A stretch of DNA of 64,000 nt from Flavobacterium sp. (GCF_024642105.1 NZ_JAHEBT010000055.1:248001-312000); one strand, 5' to 3'; counted from the first letter of the stretch, positions 9,425 to 19,255 are shown. The notes: generated by a model from the sequence alone, not told the origin. A program made the numbers and translations.

Positions 9425-10654
9425 ATGATAAAGATGAATTATTCAAGAACAATCAATACTTTTTTTAAAGTGAGCCTTACGCTTGTTTTGTTTGTAACAA
9501 GTAGTAAAGCAATTTCTCAAACAAATGGAGATAATAAGGTAATTATTTCTAAACAACTCAAATGGTCAGAGCGAATGGCTTTATCAATAATGCATCGTCA
9601 TCCCGAAGCCTATATGATTGATGATGCGAAACAACCGCATTGGGATTATGTTCATGGACTAGTTTTGACTTCATTGGAAGAATTAAATAAACAAAAGAAA
9701 GACGCGAAGTATTTTGACTATATCAAGAAATATGCAGATGATTTGATTGATAAAGATGGAAATATTGCTACTTATAAAGAAGAAGCTTACAACATTGACA
9801 TGATTGTGGCAGGACGAATTTTGTTCAATTTGTATGCTACAACAAAAGACAATCGCTATTTAGTGGCAATGCAAACTCTGAGAAAACAACTTGATAACCA
9901 ACCTAGAACTGCAAGTGGAGGCTTTTGGCACAAGAAAATTTATCCAAACCAAATGTGGTTAGACGGATTGTATATGGGAGAACCCTTTTATGCTCAATAT
10001 ACTGTCGCTTACGAAAATGGAGCAAAATTAGATGACATTGCTAAACAATTTGAATTGATTCAATTGCACGCTACAGATAAAAAAACGGGTCTGCTATATC
10101 ATGCCTGGGACGAAATTAAACAAATGCCTTGGGCTAATAAAGAAACAGGAAATTCACCTAATTTCTGGTCAAGATCGATTGGTTGGTACATGATGGCATT
10201 AGTGGATGTTTTAGATTATTTCCCCAAAAACCATCCTAAACAAAAAGAATTGGCGGCCTATCTAAATAATATTGCAACTAGTTTGGTGAAATTTCAAGAT
10301 CCATCAGGAATTTGGTACCAAGTAACAGACAAAGGTGGTGCACCAGGAAATTATCTAGAATCATCTGGAACTTCTATGTTTGCTTACGCTATGGCAAAAG
10401 GAGCGAATAAAGGGTATTTGCCTAAAAAATTCAAAACAATTGCAGCTAAAGCATTCGACGGATTGACATCAAAATTAATCAAAGTAGATCCAAATGGCGC
10501 CATTACTATTACCAATGCTTGTGCTGTGGCAGGACTTGGAGGTACGCCTTATAGAGATGGTTCGTATGAATACTACATTAACGAAAGAAAAAAAGATAAT
10601 GATCCTAAAGCAACAGGCCCATTTATCTTAGCCGCTTTAGAACTTAATAAATAA
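9425..10654 (+). CDS. GH105 unsaturated rhamnogalacturonyl/uronyl hydrolase
   Basis: A 409-residue (alpha/alpha)6-barrel enzyme of the GH88/GH105 (YteR/YesR) type. The family signatures are HWDYVHGLVL (catalytic-region Asp74) and QMWLDGLYMGEPF (Asp180), with a later GFWHKK/GIWYQV pattern. These enzymes hydrate and release the 4,5-unsaturated uronic acid left by polysaccharide lyases, so a lyase acting on the same polymer is expected elsewhere. A signal peptide is present. The ATG at 9425 or the one at 9434 (MNYSRTINTFFK) could be the start. Downstream SDR gene begins 12 bases after the stop. The substrate therefore contains uronic acid besides the sugars cut by the GH2 enzymes. Confidence 0.87.
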   Translation: MIKMNYSRTINTFFKVSLTLVLFVTSSKAISQTNGDNKVIISKQLKWSERMALSIMHRHPEAYMIDDAKQPHWDYVHGLVLTSLEELNKQKKDAKYFDYIKKYADDLIDKDGNIATYKEEAYNIDMIVAGRILFNLYATTKDNRYLVAMQTLRKQLDNQPRTASGGFWHKKIYPNQMWLDGLYMGEPFYAQYTVAYENGAKLDDIAKQFELIQLHATDKKTGLLYHAWDEIKQMPWANKETGNSPNFWSRSIGWYMMALVDVLDYFPKNHPKQKELAAYLNNIATSLVKFQDPSGIWYQVTDKGGAPGNYLESSGTSMFAYAMAKGANKGYLPKKFKTIAAKAFDGLTSKLIKVDPNGAITITNACAVAGLGGTPYRDGSYEYYINERKKDNDPKATGPFILAALELNK

Positions 10655-10666
10655 CAAATACAAAAG

Positions 10667-11431
10667 ATGTTTTCATTACAAAATAAAAAGGCAGTAATAA
10701 CTGGAGGAGGTAGCGGAATAGGTCAAGCAATCGCGACCTTATTTGCAAAACAAGGAGCCGAAGTACATATCATTGATTTGACTATAGAAAGTGCTCAAGA
10801 AACATTAGACAAAATACAAAAAGAAGGAGGAATCGCCTATTCACATTCTTGTAATGTTGCCAATCAAAAAGAAGTTGTAGCTACATTTGAAAAAATAGGC
10901 AATATTCATATCCTAGTTAATAATGCTGGTATTGCTCATGTGGGAAAGGTGGATACCACTACTGAACTAGATTTTGATAAGGTGGTCGATGTGAATGTGA
11001 AAGGAGTATACAATTGCTTATTTGCAGCCATTCCACAATTTCGAAAATCGAATGGAGGTGTTATTGTCAATATGGCCTCTATTGCTGCTTGGGTGGGATT
11101 ATCAGATCGTTTTGCTTATTCTATGGCCAAAGGAGCTGTGATGGCAATGACTCTATCAGTGGCCAAAGATTATATTAAAGAAAACATTCGTTGTAATTCT
11201 ATTTCACCTGCAAGGGTACATACTCCTTTTGTGGATGGTTTTATTGCTAAAAATTATCCAGGAAACGAAGCCGAAATGTTTCAAAAATTATCACAATCAC
11301 AACCGATAGGACGAATGGGTAAACCAGAAGAAATTGCTACACTAGCGTTGTACCTATGTAGTGAAGAAGCAGGTTTTATCACAGGGACAGATTATCCTAT
11401 AGATGGTGGGTTTATCACATTAAATAGTTAA
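10667..11431 (+). CDS. SDR oxidoreductase, likely 2-keto-3-deoxy-L-fuconate dehydrogenase
   Basis: A 254-residue classical short-chain dehydrogenase: NAD-binding TGGGSGIGQAIA, NNAG, catalytic Ser/Tyr/Lys (NMASIAAW, YSMAKGA), and the C-terminal GTDYPIDGG motif. The stretch SPARVHTPFVDG resembles the 2-keto-3-deoxy-L-fuconate 4-dehydrogenase branch (the Xanthomonas non-phosphorylating fucose pathway). That enzyme makes 2,4-diketo-3-deoxy-L-fuconate, the substrate of the FAH-family hydrolase encoded by the next gene. No signal peptide, so cytoplasmic. The pairing SDR + FAH hydrolase is the best evidence; L-rhamnose-derived acids (same family) are the alternative. Confidence 0.75.
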   Translation: MFSLQNKKAVITGGGSGIGQAIATLFAKQGAEVHIIDLTIESAQETLDKIQKEGGIAYSHSCNVANQKEVVATFEKIGNIHILVNNAGIAHVGKVDTTTELDFDKVVDVNVKGVYNCLFAAIPQFRKSNGGVIVNMASIAAWVGLSDRFAYSMAKGAVMAMTLSVAKDYIKENIRCNSISPARVHTPFVDGFIAKNYPGNEAEMFQKLSQSQPIGRMGKPEEIATLALYLCSEEAGFITGTDYPIDGGFITLNS

Positions 11432-11459
11432 ATAATAAATTACTAAATACAATATACAA

Positions 11460-12314
11460 ATGAAATTAATACGTTTTGGAGCTGCTGGAAAAGAGAAGCC
11501 AGGAGTTTTAGTAGGAGAAAAAAGATATGATGTTTCATCAATTGTTTCAGATTATAATGAAGCTTTTTTTGAAGAAAATGGTTTGGAAAAGTTACACAAA
11601 GCGTTGGAGTCAAATCTTTCTTTGCCTGAAGTTGATGCACAAGTGCGTTTAGGGTCGCCAGTAGCAAGACCTTCAAAAATAATCTGTATTGGACTTAATT
11701 ACGTTGACCATTGTAAAGAAACCAATGCGCCGATACCAGAAGAACCGATTATTTTTTTCAAATCGACTACCGCTTTGTGTGGGCCAAATGATGACTTGAT
11801 TATTCCTAAAAACAGTGAAAAAACAGACTGGGAAATTGAATTGGCTTTTGTTATGGGTAAAAAAGCAAGTTATGTAGAAGAAGCTGATGCTTTAGAGTAT
11901 GTAGCAGGTTATTGTTTGCATAATGATTATAGTGAGAGAGCTTTTCAATTAGAACGTGGTGGACAGTGGGCAAAAGGGAAAGGTTCTGATACTTTTGCAC
12001 CTCTTGGACCATTTTTGGCTACTAAAGATGAAATTAAAGACGTGGATAATTTGTCTATGTGGTTAACTGTAAATGGAAAAACATTCCAAAATAGTAATAC
12101 TTCTAATTTGGTATTTAAAATTCCGTTTTTAGTTCATTATTTGAGTCAGTTTATGACCTTGTTGCCAGGTGACGTAATTAGTACAGGAACGCCTCCTGGA
12201 GTAGGTTTAGGAATTAAACCAGAGCCAGTCTATATAAAAGCAGGAGATGTAATTGAATTAGGAATGGAAGGATTAGGCTCAAGCAAACAAGTTGCTAAAG
12301 CTTATATTAAATAA
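11460..12314 (+). CDS. Fumarylacetoacetate hydrolase family protein, likely 2,4-diketo-3-deoxy-L-fuconate hydrolase
   Basis: A 284-residue FAH-fold enzyme: N-terminal small domain (KLIRFG...KPGVLV), then CIGLNYVDHCKET and EEPIIFFK. Metal ligands lie in the WEIELAFVMG and HNDYSERAFQ segments, and the closing signature is GDVISTGTPPGVG. Family members with this layout include ureidoglycolate-lyase-like proteins and the diketo-deoxy-fuconate/rhamnonate hydrolases. Coming right after the SDR and before a lactonase, it most likely splits 2,4-diketo-3-deoxy-L-fuconate into pyruvate and L-lactate. It starts 28 bases after the SDR stop. Specificity is inferred from gene order. Confidence 0.78.
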   Translation: MKLIRFGAAGKEKPGVLVGEKRYDVSSIVSDYNEAFFEENGLEKLHKALESNLSLPEVDAQVRLGSPVARPSKIICIGLNYVDHCKETNAPIPEEPIIFFKSTTALCGPNDDLIIPKNSEKTDWEIELAFVMGKKASYVEEADALEYVAGYCLHNDYSERAFQLERGGQWAKGKGSDTFAPLGPFLATKDEIKDVDNLSMWLTVNGKTFQNSNTSNLVFKIPFLVHYLSQFMTLLPGDVISTGTPPGVGLGIKPEPVYIKAGDVIELGMEGLGSSKQVAKAYIK

Positions 12315-12332
12315 GAAAATAACAAACATAAA

Positions 12333-13346
12333 ATGAAATATATTGTTTGTGAGAAACCTCATGAGTTCTTGTTAAAAGAGAAACTTATGCCTGTCCGAAA
12401 AGAAGGTGAAGTACTATTGAAGATAAAAAAAATAGGAGTTTGTGGAACCGATATTCATGCTTACGGGGGGACACAGCCGTATTTTGAATATCCTAGAATT
12501 TTAGGTCACGAGTTAGCCGCAGAATACATAGAAGGAGATGTTGAAGGATTTAAAATAGGAGATAAAGTAACTTTTATACCCTATTTTCATTGTGGTCAAT
12601 GTGTGGCTTGTAGAAATGGTTTAACCAATTGTTGTGCCAATATCAAAGTCTTTGGAGTTCATATCGATGGTGGAATGGCCCAATATGTTACCGTTCCTCA
12701 GCACTATTTACTACATGGTCAAGGACTGGATTATGATGAATTGGCTCTGGTTGAGCCATTAGCCATTGCTGCTCATGGTGTTAGAAGAGCTGATGTTAAA
12801 TCCAGTGATACGGTTTTAGTTATGGGGGCAGGTCCTATAGGGATAGGTCTTATTCAATTTGCTAAAATTGCAGGAGCAAGAGTGATTGTAATGGATATAA
12901 ATGATTATCGATTGGGTTTCTGTAAAAAAGAACTTCAAGCTGACGAAACCATTAATCCATTAAATGAGGATGTGTCTACTAGGTTGAAAAAAATTACTAA
13001 TGGCGATATGCCAACCGTAGTTATTGATGCAACAGGAAATCGCAATGTGATGAATGACGCATTCAATTATATGGCCCATGGAGGACGATTTGTATTGGTT
13101 GGACTCCAAAAAGGAGAGTTGGCTTTTAGTCATCCTGAATTTCACAAGAGAGAATCTACTCTTATGAGTAGTAGGAATGCAACAATTCAAGATTTTGAAT
13201 ACGTTATGAAGTGTTTAAAAGAAGGTAAAATCGACCCTAAAAAATACATCACACACAGGGCTAATTTTACAGAAATGATTGCTGAATTTGAAAAATGGAT
13301 TGATCCAAAAAATAACGTCATCAAAGCGATGATTGAATTGGATTAA
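12333..13346 (+). CDS. Zinc-dependent alcohol dehydrogenase (sugar/sugar-acid oxidoreductase)
   Basis: A 337-residue medium-chain dehydrogenase. The catalytic zinc ligands are in GVCGTDIHAYGG and GHELAAEY. The structural zinc loop is CGQCVACRNGLTNCC, and the Rossmann motif is VMGAGPIGIGL. It is closest in feel to the L-threonine dehydrogenase / L-galactonate oxidoreductase-type subgroup often found in sugar-acid operons. Within this operon it could oxidise L-fucose, L-galactose or an aldonate, or process lactaldehyde. The sequence alone does not decide. It starts 18 bases after the FAH gene and is followed 15 bases later by another SDR. Confidence 0.78.
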   Translation: MKYIVCEKPHEFLLKEKLMPVRKEGEVLLKIKKIGVCGTDIHAYGGTQPYFEYPRILGHELAAEYIEGDVEGFKIGDKVTFIPYFHCGQCVACRNGLTNCCANIKVFGVHIDGGMAQYVTVPQHYLLHGQGLDYDELALVEPLAIAAHGVRRADVKSSDTVLVMGAGPIGIGLIQFAKIAGARVIVMDINDYRLGFCKKELQADETINPLNEDVSTRLKKITNGDMPTVVIDATGNRNVMNDAFNYMAHGGRFVLVGLQKGELAFSHPEFHKRESTLMSSRNATIQDFEYVMKCLKEGKIDPKKYITHRANFTEMIAEFEKWIDPKNNVIKAMIELD

Positions 13347-13361
13347 ATAACAGAACATAAT

Positions 13362-14159
13362 ATGGATTTAAAATTAAAAGGAAAAATTGTAGTAGTATCT
13401 GGATCGGCAGGCAAGGCAGGAAGTATTGGAGAGTCTATCGTGAATCGATTGGCAGATGAAGGAGCAATCCCTGTTTTGGTCGATAGAAATAGTAGAGGAT
13501 TTGACTATGTTGAGGCACTTCAAAAAAAGGGAGTTGATTCTTTGTTTGTCCAAACAGATGTAACTGATCCAGTTCAAATGGAAAATGCAGTACAAAAAAT
13601 TGCAGAAAAGTACGGAAAGATTGACGCTGTCATTAATAATGTAGGAGTCAATGACGGAGCAGGTTTAGAATCAAGTTACGAGGACTTTATGAATTCCTTG
13701 AAGCTGAATGTTGTGAGTTATTTTTTATTGGTAAAATATGCGCTTCCTTACCTTAAAAAGTCAAAAGGTAATATTTTAAATATAGGTTCTAAAGTTGCTT
13801 TAACTGGGCAAGGAGGGACTTCGGGTTATGCTGCTGCAAAAGGAGGAGTTTTAGGGCTTACAAGAGAATGGGCAGTAGATTTAATTCAATTTGGAATCCG
13901 TTCAAATGCTATTATCATAGCAGAAAGTTTGACGCCAGCGTATCATGATTGGTTAAATACGCTTCCAGATGGTGATGTAGTGTTGAAAAAGATTAACAAA
14001 AGTATACCGTTTGAATCAAGAATGACAAGCCCTGATGAGATTGCTGATACGGCACTTTTTATAATTTCAGAGCGTTCCTCTCATACTACGGGTCAGTTTG
14101 TCTTTGTAGATGGAGGGTATGTCCATTTGGATCGTGCTCTAATTAATGATGTAGACTAA
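13362..14159 (+). CDS. SDR oxidoreductase, candidate L-fucose dehydrogenase
   Basis: A 265-residue short-chain dehydrogenase: cofactor loop VSGSAGKAGSIGESI (longer glycine loop than usual), NNVG, Ser in NIGSKVAL, YAAAKGG catalytic Tyr/Lys, and TGQFVFVDGGYVHLDRA at the end. The end motif and the neighbours fit the SDR-type L-fucose dehydrogenases that oxidise L-fucose to L-fuconolactone. The lactonase encoded just downstream (10 bases after the stop) would take that product. Other sugar dehydrogenases are possible. No signal peptide is seen, so it acts in the cytoplasm. Confidence 0.7.
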   Translation: MDLKLKGKIVVVSGSAGKAGSIGESIVNRLADEGAIPVLVDRNSRGFDYVEALQKKGVDSLFVQTDVTDPVQMENAVQKIAEKYGKIDAVINNVGVNDGAGLESSYEDFMNSLKLNVVSYFLLVKYALPYLKKSKGNILNIGSKVALTGQGGTSGYAAAKGGVLGLTREWAVDLIQFGIRSNAIIIAESLTPAYHDWLNTLPDGDVVLKKINKSIPFESRMTSPDEIADTALFIISERSSHTTGQFVFVDGGYVHLDRALINDVD

Positions 14160-14169
14160 GTATAGCCAT

Positions 14170-15003
14170 ATGAACAGAATCGACGCTCATCAACATTTTT
14201 GGATTTTTGACCCAATTAGAGACAATTGGATTGATGATACAATGAAGTCAATTCAAAAAAATTTTTTGCCTGAGGATTTAAATCCGTTACTTGTTGAAAA
14301 TAACTTTTCAGCTTGTGTTGCTGTTCAGGCAAGTCAAACAGAAGAAGAAACCAACTTTCTGTTAGATTTAGCCGCTAAAAACGAATTTATAAAAGGAGTA
14401 GTGGGTTGGGTAGATTTGTTGAATGATACTATTGTAGAACGATTAGATCATTATTCAAAATTCGATAAATTAAAAGGATTTAGACACGTTGTGCAAGGAG
14501 AGCCTGATGATTTCATGTTCAGAAATGATTTTCGAAACGGAATCAAAGCGCTAAAACAATTTAATTTTACGTATGACATTCTGATTTTTCATCGTCAATT
14601 GCCCGCGGCTATTGATTTAGTAAATACGTTTTCTACTCAAGCATTTGTGTTGGATCATATCGCTAAACCAGATATTAAGTCCGCCGAAAAACGTTCTTGG
14701 GAAAAAGGGATTAAGGAATTAGCCAAAGCAGACAATGTAATGTGTAAAATTTCAGGAATGGTCACTGAGGCTGATTGGAATTCATGGAAAGCAGACGATA
14801 TAAAACCGTATCTCGATATCATTTTTGAAAATTTCACTACCAATAAATTAATGTTTGGGTCTGATTGGCCAGTTTGTAATTTGGCGGCAAGCTACTCACA
14901 GGTAGTAGGGGTATTAGAATCTTATATTACTCAATTACCAGCACATGATCAACATCAAATTTGGTATGAAAATGCTAAAACCTTTTATAACCTTAAGGTT
15001 TAA
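14170..15003 (+). CDS. Amidohydrolase family lactonase, likely L-fuconolactonase
   Basis: A 277-residue amidohydrolase of the COG3618 type. The N-terminal metal site is RIDAHQHFW. Other landmarks are GFRHVVQGE, VLDHIAKP, CKISGM and the closing LMFGSDWPVC aspartate motif. This subfamily contains L-fucono-1,5-lactonase, L-rhamnono-lactonase and 4-sulfomuconolactonase. Placed immediately after a candidate fucose dehydrogenase, it should hydrolyse L-fuconolactone to L-fuconate. The next enzyme of the route, an enolase-superfamily fuconate dehydratase, is not in the window. Confidence 0.8.
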   Translation: MNRIDAHQHFWIFDPIRDNWIDDTMKSIQKNFLPEDLNPLLVENNFSACVAVQASQTEEETNFLLDLAAKNEFIKGVVGWVDLLNDTIVERLDHYSKFDKLKGFRHVVQGEPDDFMFRNDFRNGIKALKQFNFTYDILIFHRQLPAAIDLVNTFSTQAFVLDHIAKPDIKSAEKRSWEKGIKELAKADNVMCKISGMVTEADWNSWKADDIKPYLDIIFENFTTNKLMFGSDWPVCNLAASYSQVVGVLESYITQLPAHDQHQIWYENAKTFYNLKV

Positions 15004-15032
15004 AATTAATAATCTAAAATAGAAAAAAATAC

Positions 15033-15971
15033 ATGTCAATACATACAGAAAATCAAGTTGTAAAAGGAATTATACCACCAATGGTAACTCCTTTATTGCC
15101 AGATAATGTTTCACTAGACATCAATGGAGTCAAAAAATTAGTAGAGCACCTTATCGCAGGCGGAGTCCATGGTATTTTTATACTTGGAACCACAGGCGAA
15201 TCTACAAGTTTAAGTTATGCCACTAGGAGACAATTAATTATTGAAACGTGTACAGTAGTAAACAATAGAGTGCCTGTTTTTGTAGGGATAACAGATACGG
15301 CTATTGAAGAAAGTGTTCAATTGGCTGATGTGGCCAAAGCGAGTGGAGCAGCAGCTGTCGTAGCGGCACCACCTTATTATTATGGTTTGGGACAAGAAGA
15401 ATTGTTTAAGTATTATTGGAAATTAGCCGATCAATTGAGTTTGCCATTATTCTTATATAATATGCCTTCCCATACTAAAATCAATATTGATGCTAAAACA
15501 GTAGTTCGATTATCAGAGCATGATAATATTATTGGTTTAAAAGATAGTTCTGCAAATGCCGTTTATTTTCAGTCATTAATCCATCTGTTGAAATCAAAAC
15601 CTCAGTTTAGTTTACTGGTAGGTCCTGAAGAAATTACGGCGGAAATTGTTTTGATGGGAGGCCATGGTGGTGTAAATGGAGGAGCAAATATGTTTCCTAA
15701 ACTGTATGTCGAGTTGTACAATGCAGCGTCAGCAAGAGATTTTGATCGTATAGCTGTATTACAACACCTAGTAATGGAAATAAGTACCAAGATATATACT
15801 TTAGGATCTTACGGATCGAGTTATTTGAAGGGAGTTAAAGGTGCTTTGTCTGCTTTAGGTATTATTGAATCCAACTTAGCCATGCCTTTTAATACTTTTG
15901 AAGAAAAAGAGATGCTACAGGTTATTACTAATGTCAAAAGTATTCAAGAGTCAATACAAAAAGTGGTATAA
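15033..15971 (+). CDS. Dihydrodipicolinate synthase family aldolase (2-keto-3-deoxy sugar acid aldolase-like)
   Basis: A 312-residue DapA-fold class I aldolase/lyase: GTTGES pocket near residue 52, YNMPSHT containing the conserved Tyr, and Schiff-base Lys in GLKDSSAN. Housekeeping DapA is usually shorter and differs around the arginine site. The position as last gene of the fucose/uronate operon points to a 2-keto-3-deoxy aldonate aldolase or related lyase. This would give a second outlet next to the FAH hydrolase. The operon ends about 20 bases further at a strong bidirectional terminator. Confidence 0.75.
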   Translation: MSIHTENQVVKGIIPPMVTPLLPDNVSLDINGVKKLVEHLIAGGVHGIFILGTTGESTSLSYATRRQLIIETCTVVNNRVPVFVGITDTAIEESVQLADVAKASGAAAVVAAPPYYYGLGQEELFKYYWKLADQLSLPLFLYNMPSHTKINIDAKTVVRLSEHDNIIGLKDSSANAVYFQSLIHLLKSKPQFSLLVGPEEITAEIVLMGGHGGVNGGANMFPKLYVELYNAASARDFDRIAVLQHLVMEISTKIYTLGSYGSSYLKGVKGALSALGIIESNLAMPFNTFEEKEMLQVITNVKSIQESIQKVV

Positions 15972-15985
15972 AAATTATATCGTAT

Positions 15986-16016
15986 AAAAAAAAGCCCGAT
16001 TAATCGGGCTTTTTTT
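15986..16016. terminator. Bidirectional intrinsic terminator
   Basis: A perfect inverted repeat with a GCCCGATTAATCGGGC core is flanked by A7 on the left and T7 on the right. It works on both strands and separates the convergent aldolase (+) and MFS permease (-) genes. Confidence 0.92.
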
Positions 16017-16034
16017 ATTTTATATCAATAGAAT

Positions 16035-17315
16035 TTATTCAGTCATATTAACTGTTTTTGGACGTAATGTAGCTAATTGTAACACAATAGCTAATACAAC
16101 AACAATGGTTAGTAGAACAAATATGTGTCCCATTCCTCCATTGTCTTCCGCCTTGCCTAAAAATTCAGTGATTACGGCTCCTGCAGAAATACCTGCTAAG
16201 TTCATTAATCCATAACCAGTAGCTCGATAACGAGGTGCTACAAACTGGCATAATATAGGCATATTATTGGTGTCAAAAATTCCAAATCCTAATCCAAATA
16301 AAATTCCACCTACTAAAATTGTTTCAATTTCGGTTCCATAGCCCAATAAGAAAAGGGCAGGTAATGTTAGGGTTAGTCCAATAACACTAGTGTAGATTCT
16401 CCCTTTAAGAGTTTTAATTACCCATTTATCAGAAAGCAATCCCCCAATTAATACTCCCACAAAAGAGGACATAGCAATAGTAATAGTAGCTATCGGTCCA
16501 GCAACAGACATATCTAAATGTAATGTTTCTGAGAATAAGGTAGGCAACCAATTTTTTGCAGCCCAACCAGGTAAACTTGGTGCTGAAAAGTAAAACAGTA
16601 ATACCCAAAAAGAAATATTCCCAAATAAGATTCCTAAGCCTTTATACATTTGGCTCAATTCGTCTTTTAATGATGCTTTTTTTGAGATGTCTATTTCATA
16701 AGCTTTTTTTTCTTTGATAAAAAAAATGAGCACTATACTGTAGAGCATTCCAATTAGACCTACAGAATAGAAAGTAAAGTGCCAAGAAAAGTGTTTGGAT
16801 AGAGTAGCTCCGAATCCACCTAATGCTTGACCTAAATAGATTCCTGTTGTATGGATAGCTATTGCAAAAGAGCGAGTACTTCCTTGGTGGTAATCGGCAA
16901 TTAGTGATAAAGCGGCAGGGATATAAAAGGCTTCACTTATTCCCATAATAGCTCGTAATATATATATATGATTGAATGAGGTAGCGTATCCCATAGCCAT
17001 TGTAACTCCTGACCAGATAAAGAGGCTGCAAACAATTAATCTTTTCCGATTTAATCTGTCAGCAATGATTCCAGATATAGGACTCATAAGTGCATATATC
17101 CATAGGAAAACAGCCATTAACCGGCCGAAGTTTTCAGCTTTATCTAGTTCTGGAATATCAAGCATCATGGCAGGTTTCATAGTAGAAAGCATTTGTCGGT
17201 CTAAATAGTTTAATAAGGCTACAAACCATAATAAACCAACTACTATCCAAGGATATGATTTTCGTTCACTCCATTTTTCAATCATATTTAAGTTGTAAAA
17301 GGCGGACTTATTCAT
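16035..17315 (-). CDS. MFS sugar/hexuronate permease
   Basis: A 426-residue major facilitator with about 12 hydrophobic segments. The first is [20 protein letters not shown], and the loop 2-3 signature is [13 protein letters not shown]. The NYLDRQ motif and general layout fit the anion:cation symporter (hexuronate/galactonate, ExuT-like) branch better than FucP. Its start overlaps the end of fucI by 8 bases, so the two are translationally coupled and the cargo is probably the sugar handled by FucI or a sugar acid of the same polymer. It is an inner-membrane protein. Confidence 0.85.
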   Translation of the reverse strand: MNKSAFYNLNMIEKWSERKSYPWIVVGLLWFVALLNYLDRQMLSTMKPAMMLDIPELDKAENFGRLMAVFLWIYALMSPISGIIADRLNRKRLIVCSLFIWSGVTMAMGYATSFNHIYILRAIMGISEAFYIPAALSLIADYHQGSTRSFAIAIHTTGIYLGQALGGFGATLSKHFSWHFTFYSVGLIGMLYSIVLIFFIKEKKAYEIDISKKASLKDELSQMYKGLGILFGNISFWVLLFYFSAPSLPGWAAKNWLPTLFSETLHLDMSVAGPIATITIAMSSFVGVLIGGLLSDKWVIKTLKGRIYTSVIGLTLTLPALFLLGYGTEIETILVGGILFGLGFGIFDTNNMPILCQFVAPRYRATGYGLMNLAGISAGAVITEFLGKAEDNGGMGHIFVLLTIVVVLAIVLQLATLRPKTVNMTE

Positions 17316-19089
17316 ATAATGCTTTGTAGGTACTACAAGCTCTGTAGTCAGATGATTCTAAATCCATTCCAAAAGACGACCAAGCACTAGGTCTGAATAT
17401 TTTTTCTTCAGGTACATTGTGCATATTCACAGGAATTCGTAGCATTGATGCTAATGTAATTAAATCGGCACCAATATGACCATAAGTAAAAGCACCATGG
17501 TTAGCCCCCCAATTTGACATAACACTGTATACGTCTTTGAAAGGACCTTTACCTGTTAAGTTGGGAACAAACCAAGTAGTAGGCCAAGTAGGGTTCGTTC
17601 TTTCATTGAGTGTATGGTGGACATCTTCTGGAAGTTCTATTGTTTTTCCTTCAGCAATTTGAAGTACAGGGCCAATACCTTTTACAATGTTAATTCGACA
17701 CATGGTAACTGGCATTTCTCCCTTTGTTTTAAAAGTAGATGAGAAACCACCTCCTCTAAAATATTCTAACATCCCGGGTCCCCAGCTTGTATTTGATAAA
17801 CATTTGTCAACTTCTTCTTCGGTAATTTCCCACCAAGGTTTCATAGCAGGTTTACCATTTATGGTTTGTTCACCAGTGCCATCTAAAGCGGAGGCTCCTG
17901 AATTGATAAGATGAATGAATCCATTAGCCGCATCTCCTTTTAGTTCATATCCTGTAACTCTTTTTACAGCTTTAGGACTCCAATAGGTTCTAACGTCACT
18001 AAAAATTTGAGCAGCCCCAGTTATCAAATGCCCAAATAGCATTGATATTCCGTTTAAACTGTCATTTTCGGTAGCAAACATAAAAGGTTGTCTAATTCCG
18101 TTCCAATCAAATGATGAGGTTAGGATAGCTTCCATAAAATCACCATTAGGAAAATGATCAGTCCATTGTCTTTGCCCTTGGAAACCACCTGAAATGGCAT
18201 TTCTTCCTAAAGCTTCCTCTGCATATCCGAGTTTTTTTAATTTAGGATTGCCAATCATTAAATCCCTTCCGATTAAAGCCATTTTAACTACGAATTCCCA
18301 ATCCTGGTCTAATTCAGTTCTTGTTTTTTGTTTATTAACAGGGTTATAATCTTTACCTTCTTTACATTTTGCTTTTGTCCAAGCCAACGCTTTTTCATAT
18401 TCGGCTTTATCGTAGATTTCTTTTTCGATTCTACGAATAAATTCAGACATATCGATACTCTCGCAGCGCATTCCTAAATAGCTCTCGAAAAAATTTGGAT
18501 CAACAATTGAACCTGCAATTCCCATAGATACACCTCCCATTGCTAGATAAGATTTTCCTTTCATGGTTGCTACGGCTAATCCTGCTTTCCCAAAAAGTAG
18601 TAGTTTTTCTTGAACATCTTCAGGTATAGAAGTATCATCACTATCTTGTACATCTCTTCCATATATCCCAAAAGCAGGAATTCCTTTCTGATTATGTCCA
18701 GCTAATGCAGCTGCCAAATACACCGCGCCAGGACGTTCCGTTCCATTAAAACCCCAAATGGCTTTTGGAATTGTAGCATCCATATCAATAGTTTCGCTTC
18801 CATAACACCAACACGGCGTTACGGTAAGACTCAATCCTACTCCTTCTCTTGCAAATTTATCAGCAGAAGCAGCTGCTTCAGCAACCCCTCCAATACAAGA
18901 ATCGGAAATTACACATTCTACTTTACTACCATCCGCATGCCTTAAATTTTTTTCTAGAAAATCAGCGGCAATCTTTGCCATGTTCATAGTTGATTCTTCA
19001 AGCGATTCTCTTACGCCATCTAGCCTACCATCAATGACAGGTCGTATTCCAATTTTTGGAAGTTGTCCAATTAAAGTTTTATATTTCAT
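17308..19089 (-). CDS. fucI: L-fucose isomerase
   Basis: A 593-residue protein almost collinear with E. coli FucI (591 aa): [13 protein letters not shown] at the N-terminus, [53 protein letters not shown] (metal-site Glu), [12 protein letters not shown] and [13 protein letters not shown] (metal-site His). It converts L-fucose to L-fuculose, and may also accept D-arabinose. The MFS permease follows with an 8-base overlap. No fuculokinase or fuculose-phosphate aldolase is in the window, although an isomerase alone would be a dead end. The gene runs towards the oxidative fucose operon. Confidence 0.95.
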   Translation of the reverse strand: MKYKTLIGQLPKIGIRPVIDGRLDGVRESLEESTMNMAKIAADFLEKNLRHADGSKVECVISDSCIGGVAEAAASADKFAREGVGLSLTVTPCWCYGSETIDMDATIPKAIWGFNGTERPGAVYLAAALAGHNQKGIPAFGIYGRDVQDSDDTSIPEDVQEKLLLFGKAGLAVATMKGKSYLAMGGVSMGIAGSIVDPNFFESYLGMRCESIDMSEFIRRIEKEIYDKAEYEKALAWTKAKCKEGKDYNPVNKQKTRTELDQDWEFVVKMALIGRDLMIGNPKLKKLGYAEEALGRNAISGGFQGQRQWTDHFPNGDFMEAILTSSFDWNGIRQPFMFATENDSLNGISMLFGHLITGAAQIFSDVRTYWSPKAVKRVTGYELKGDAANGFIHLINSGASALDGTGEQTINGKPAMKPWWEITEEEVDKCLSNTSWGPGMLEYFRGGGFSSTFKTKGEMPVTMCRINIVKGIGPVLQIAEGKTIELPEDVHHTLNERTNPTWPTTWFVPNLTGKGPFKDVYSVMSNWGANHGAFTYGHIGADLITLASMLRIPVNMHNVPEEKIFRPSAWSSFGMDLESSDYRACSTYKALYE

Positions 19090-19193
19090 TAGTATTTCGT
19101 TTTTATTAGTCTGATTTTATTTTGTATTGACAATTGATAAGACTAGTTTCAACTACCAACTTTTAAAAATAAGACTTTTTTTGAAAACGAAAT

Positions 19194-19224
19194 AATAATA
19201 AGTGATAATTTCACACTTATTATT
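19194..19224. promoter_or_regulatory. 11-bp inverted repeat upstream of fucI
   Basis: AATAATAAGTG (19194-19204) and CACTTATTATT (19214-19224) form a perfect inverted repeat with a 9-base centre, about 105 bases upstream of the fucI start and 32 bases after the DUF1080 stop. It could be an operator or a weak terminator for the upstream gene: a T-rich but broken tract follows on the minus strand. I saw no clear TAnnTTTG element here. Confidence 0.4.
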
Positions 19225-19255
19225 AAAAAAGTGTAAAAATGACTAAAAGAGGATT

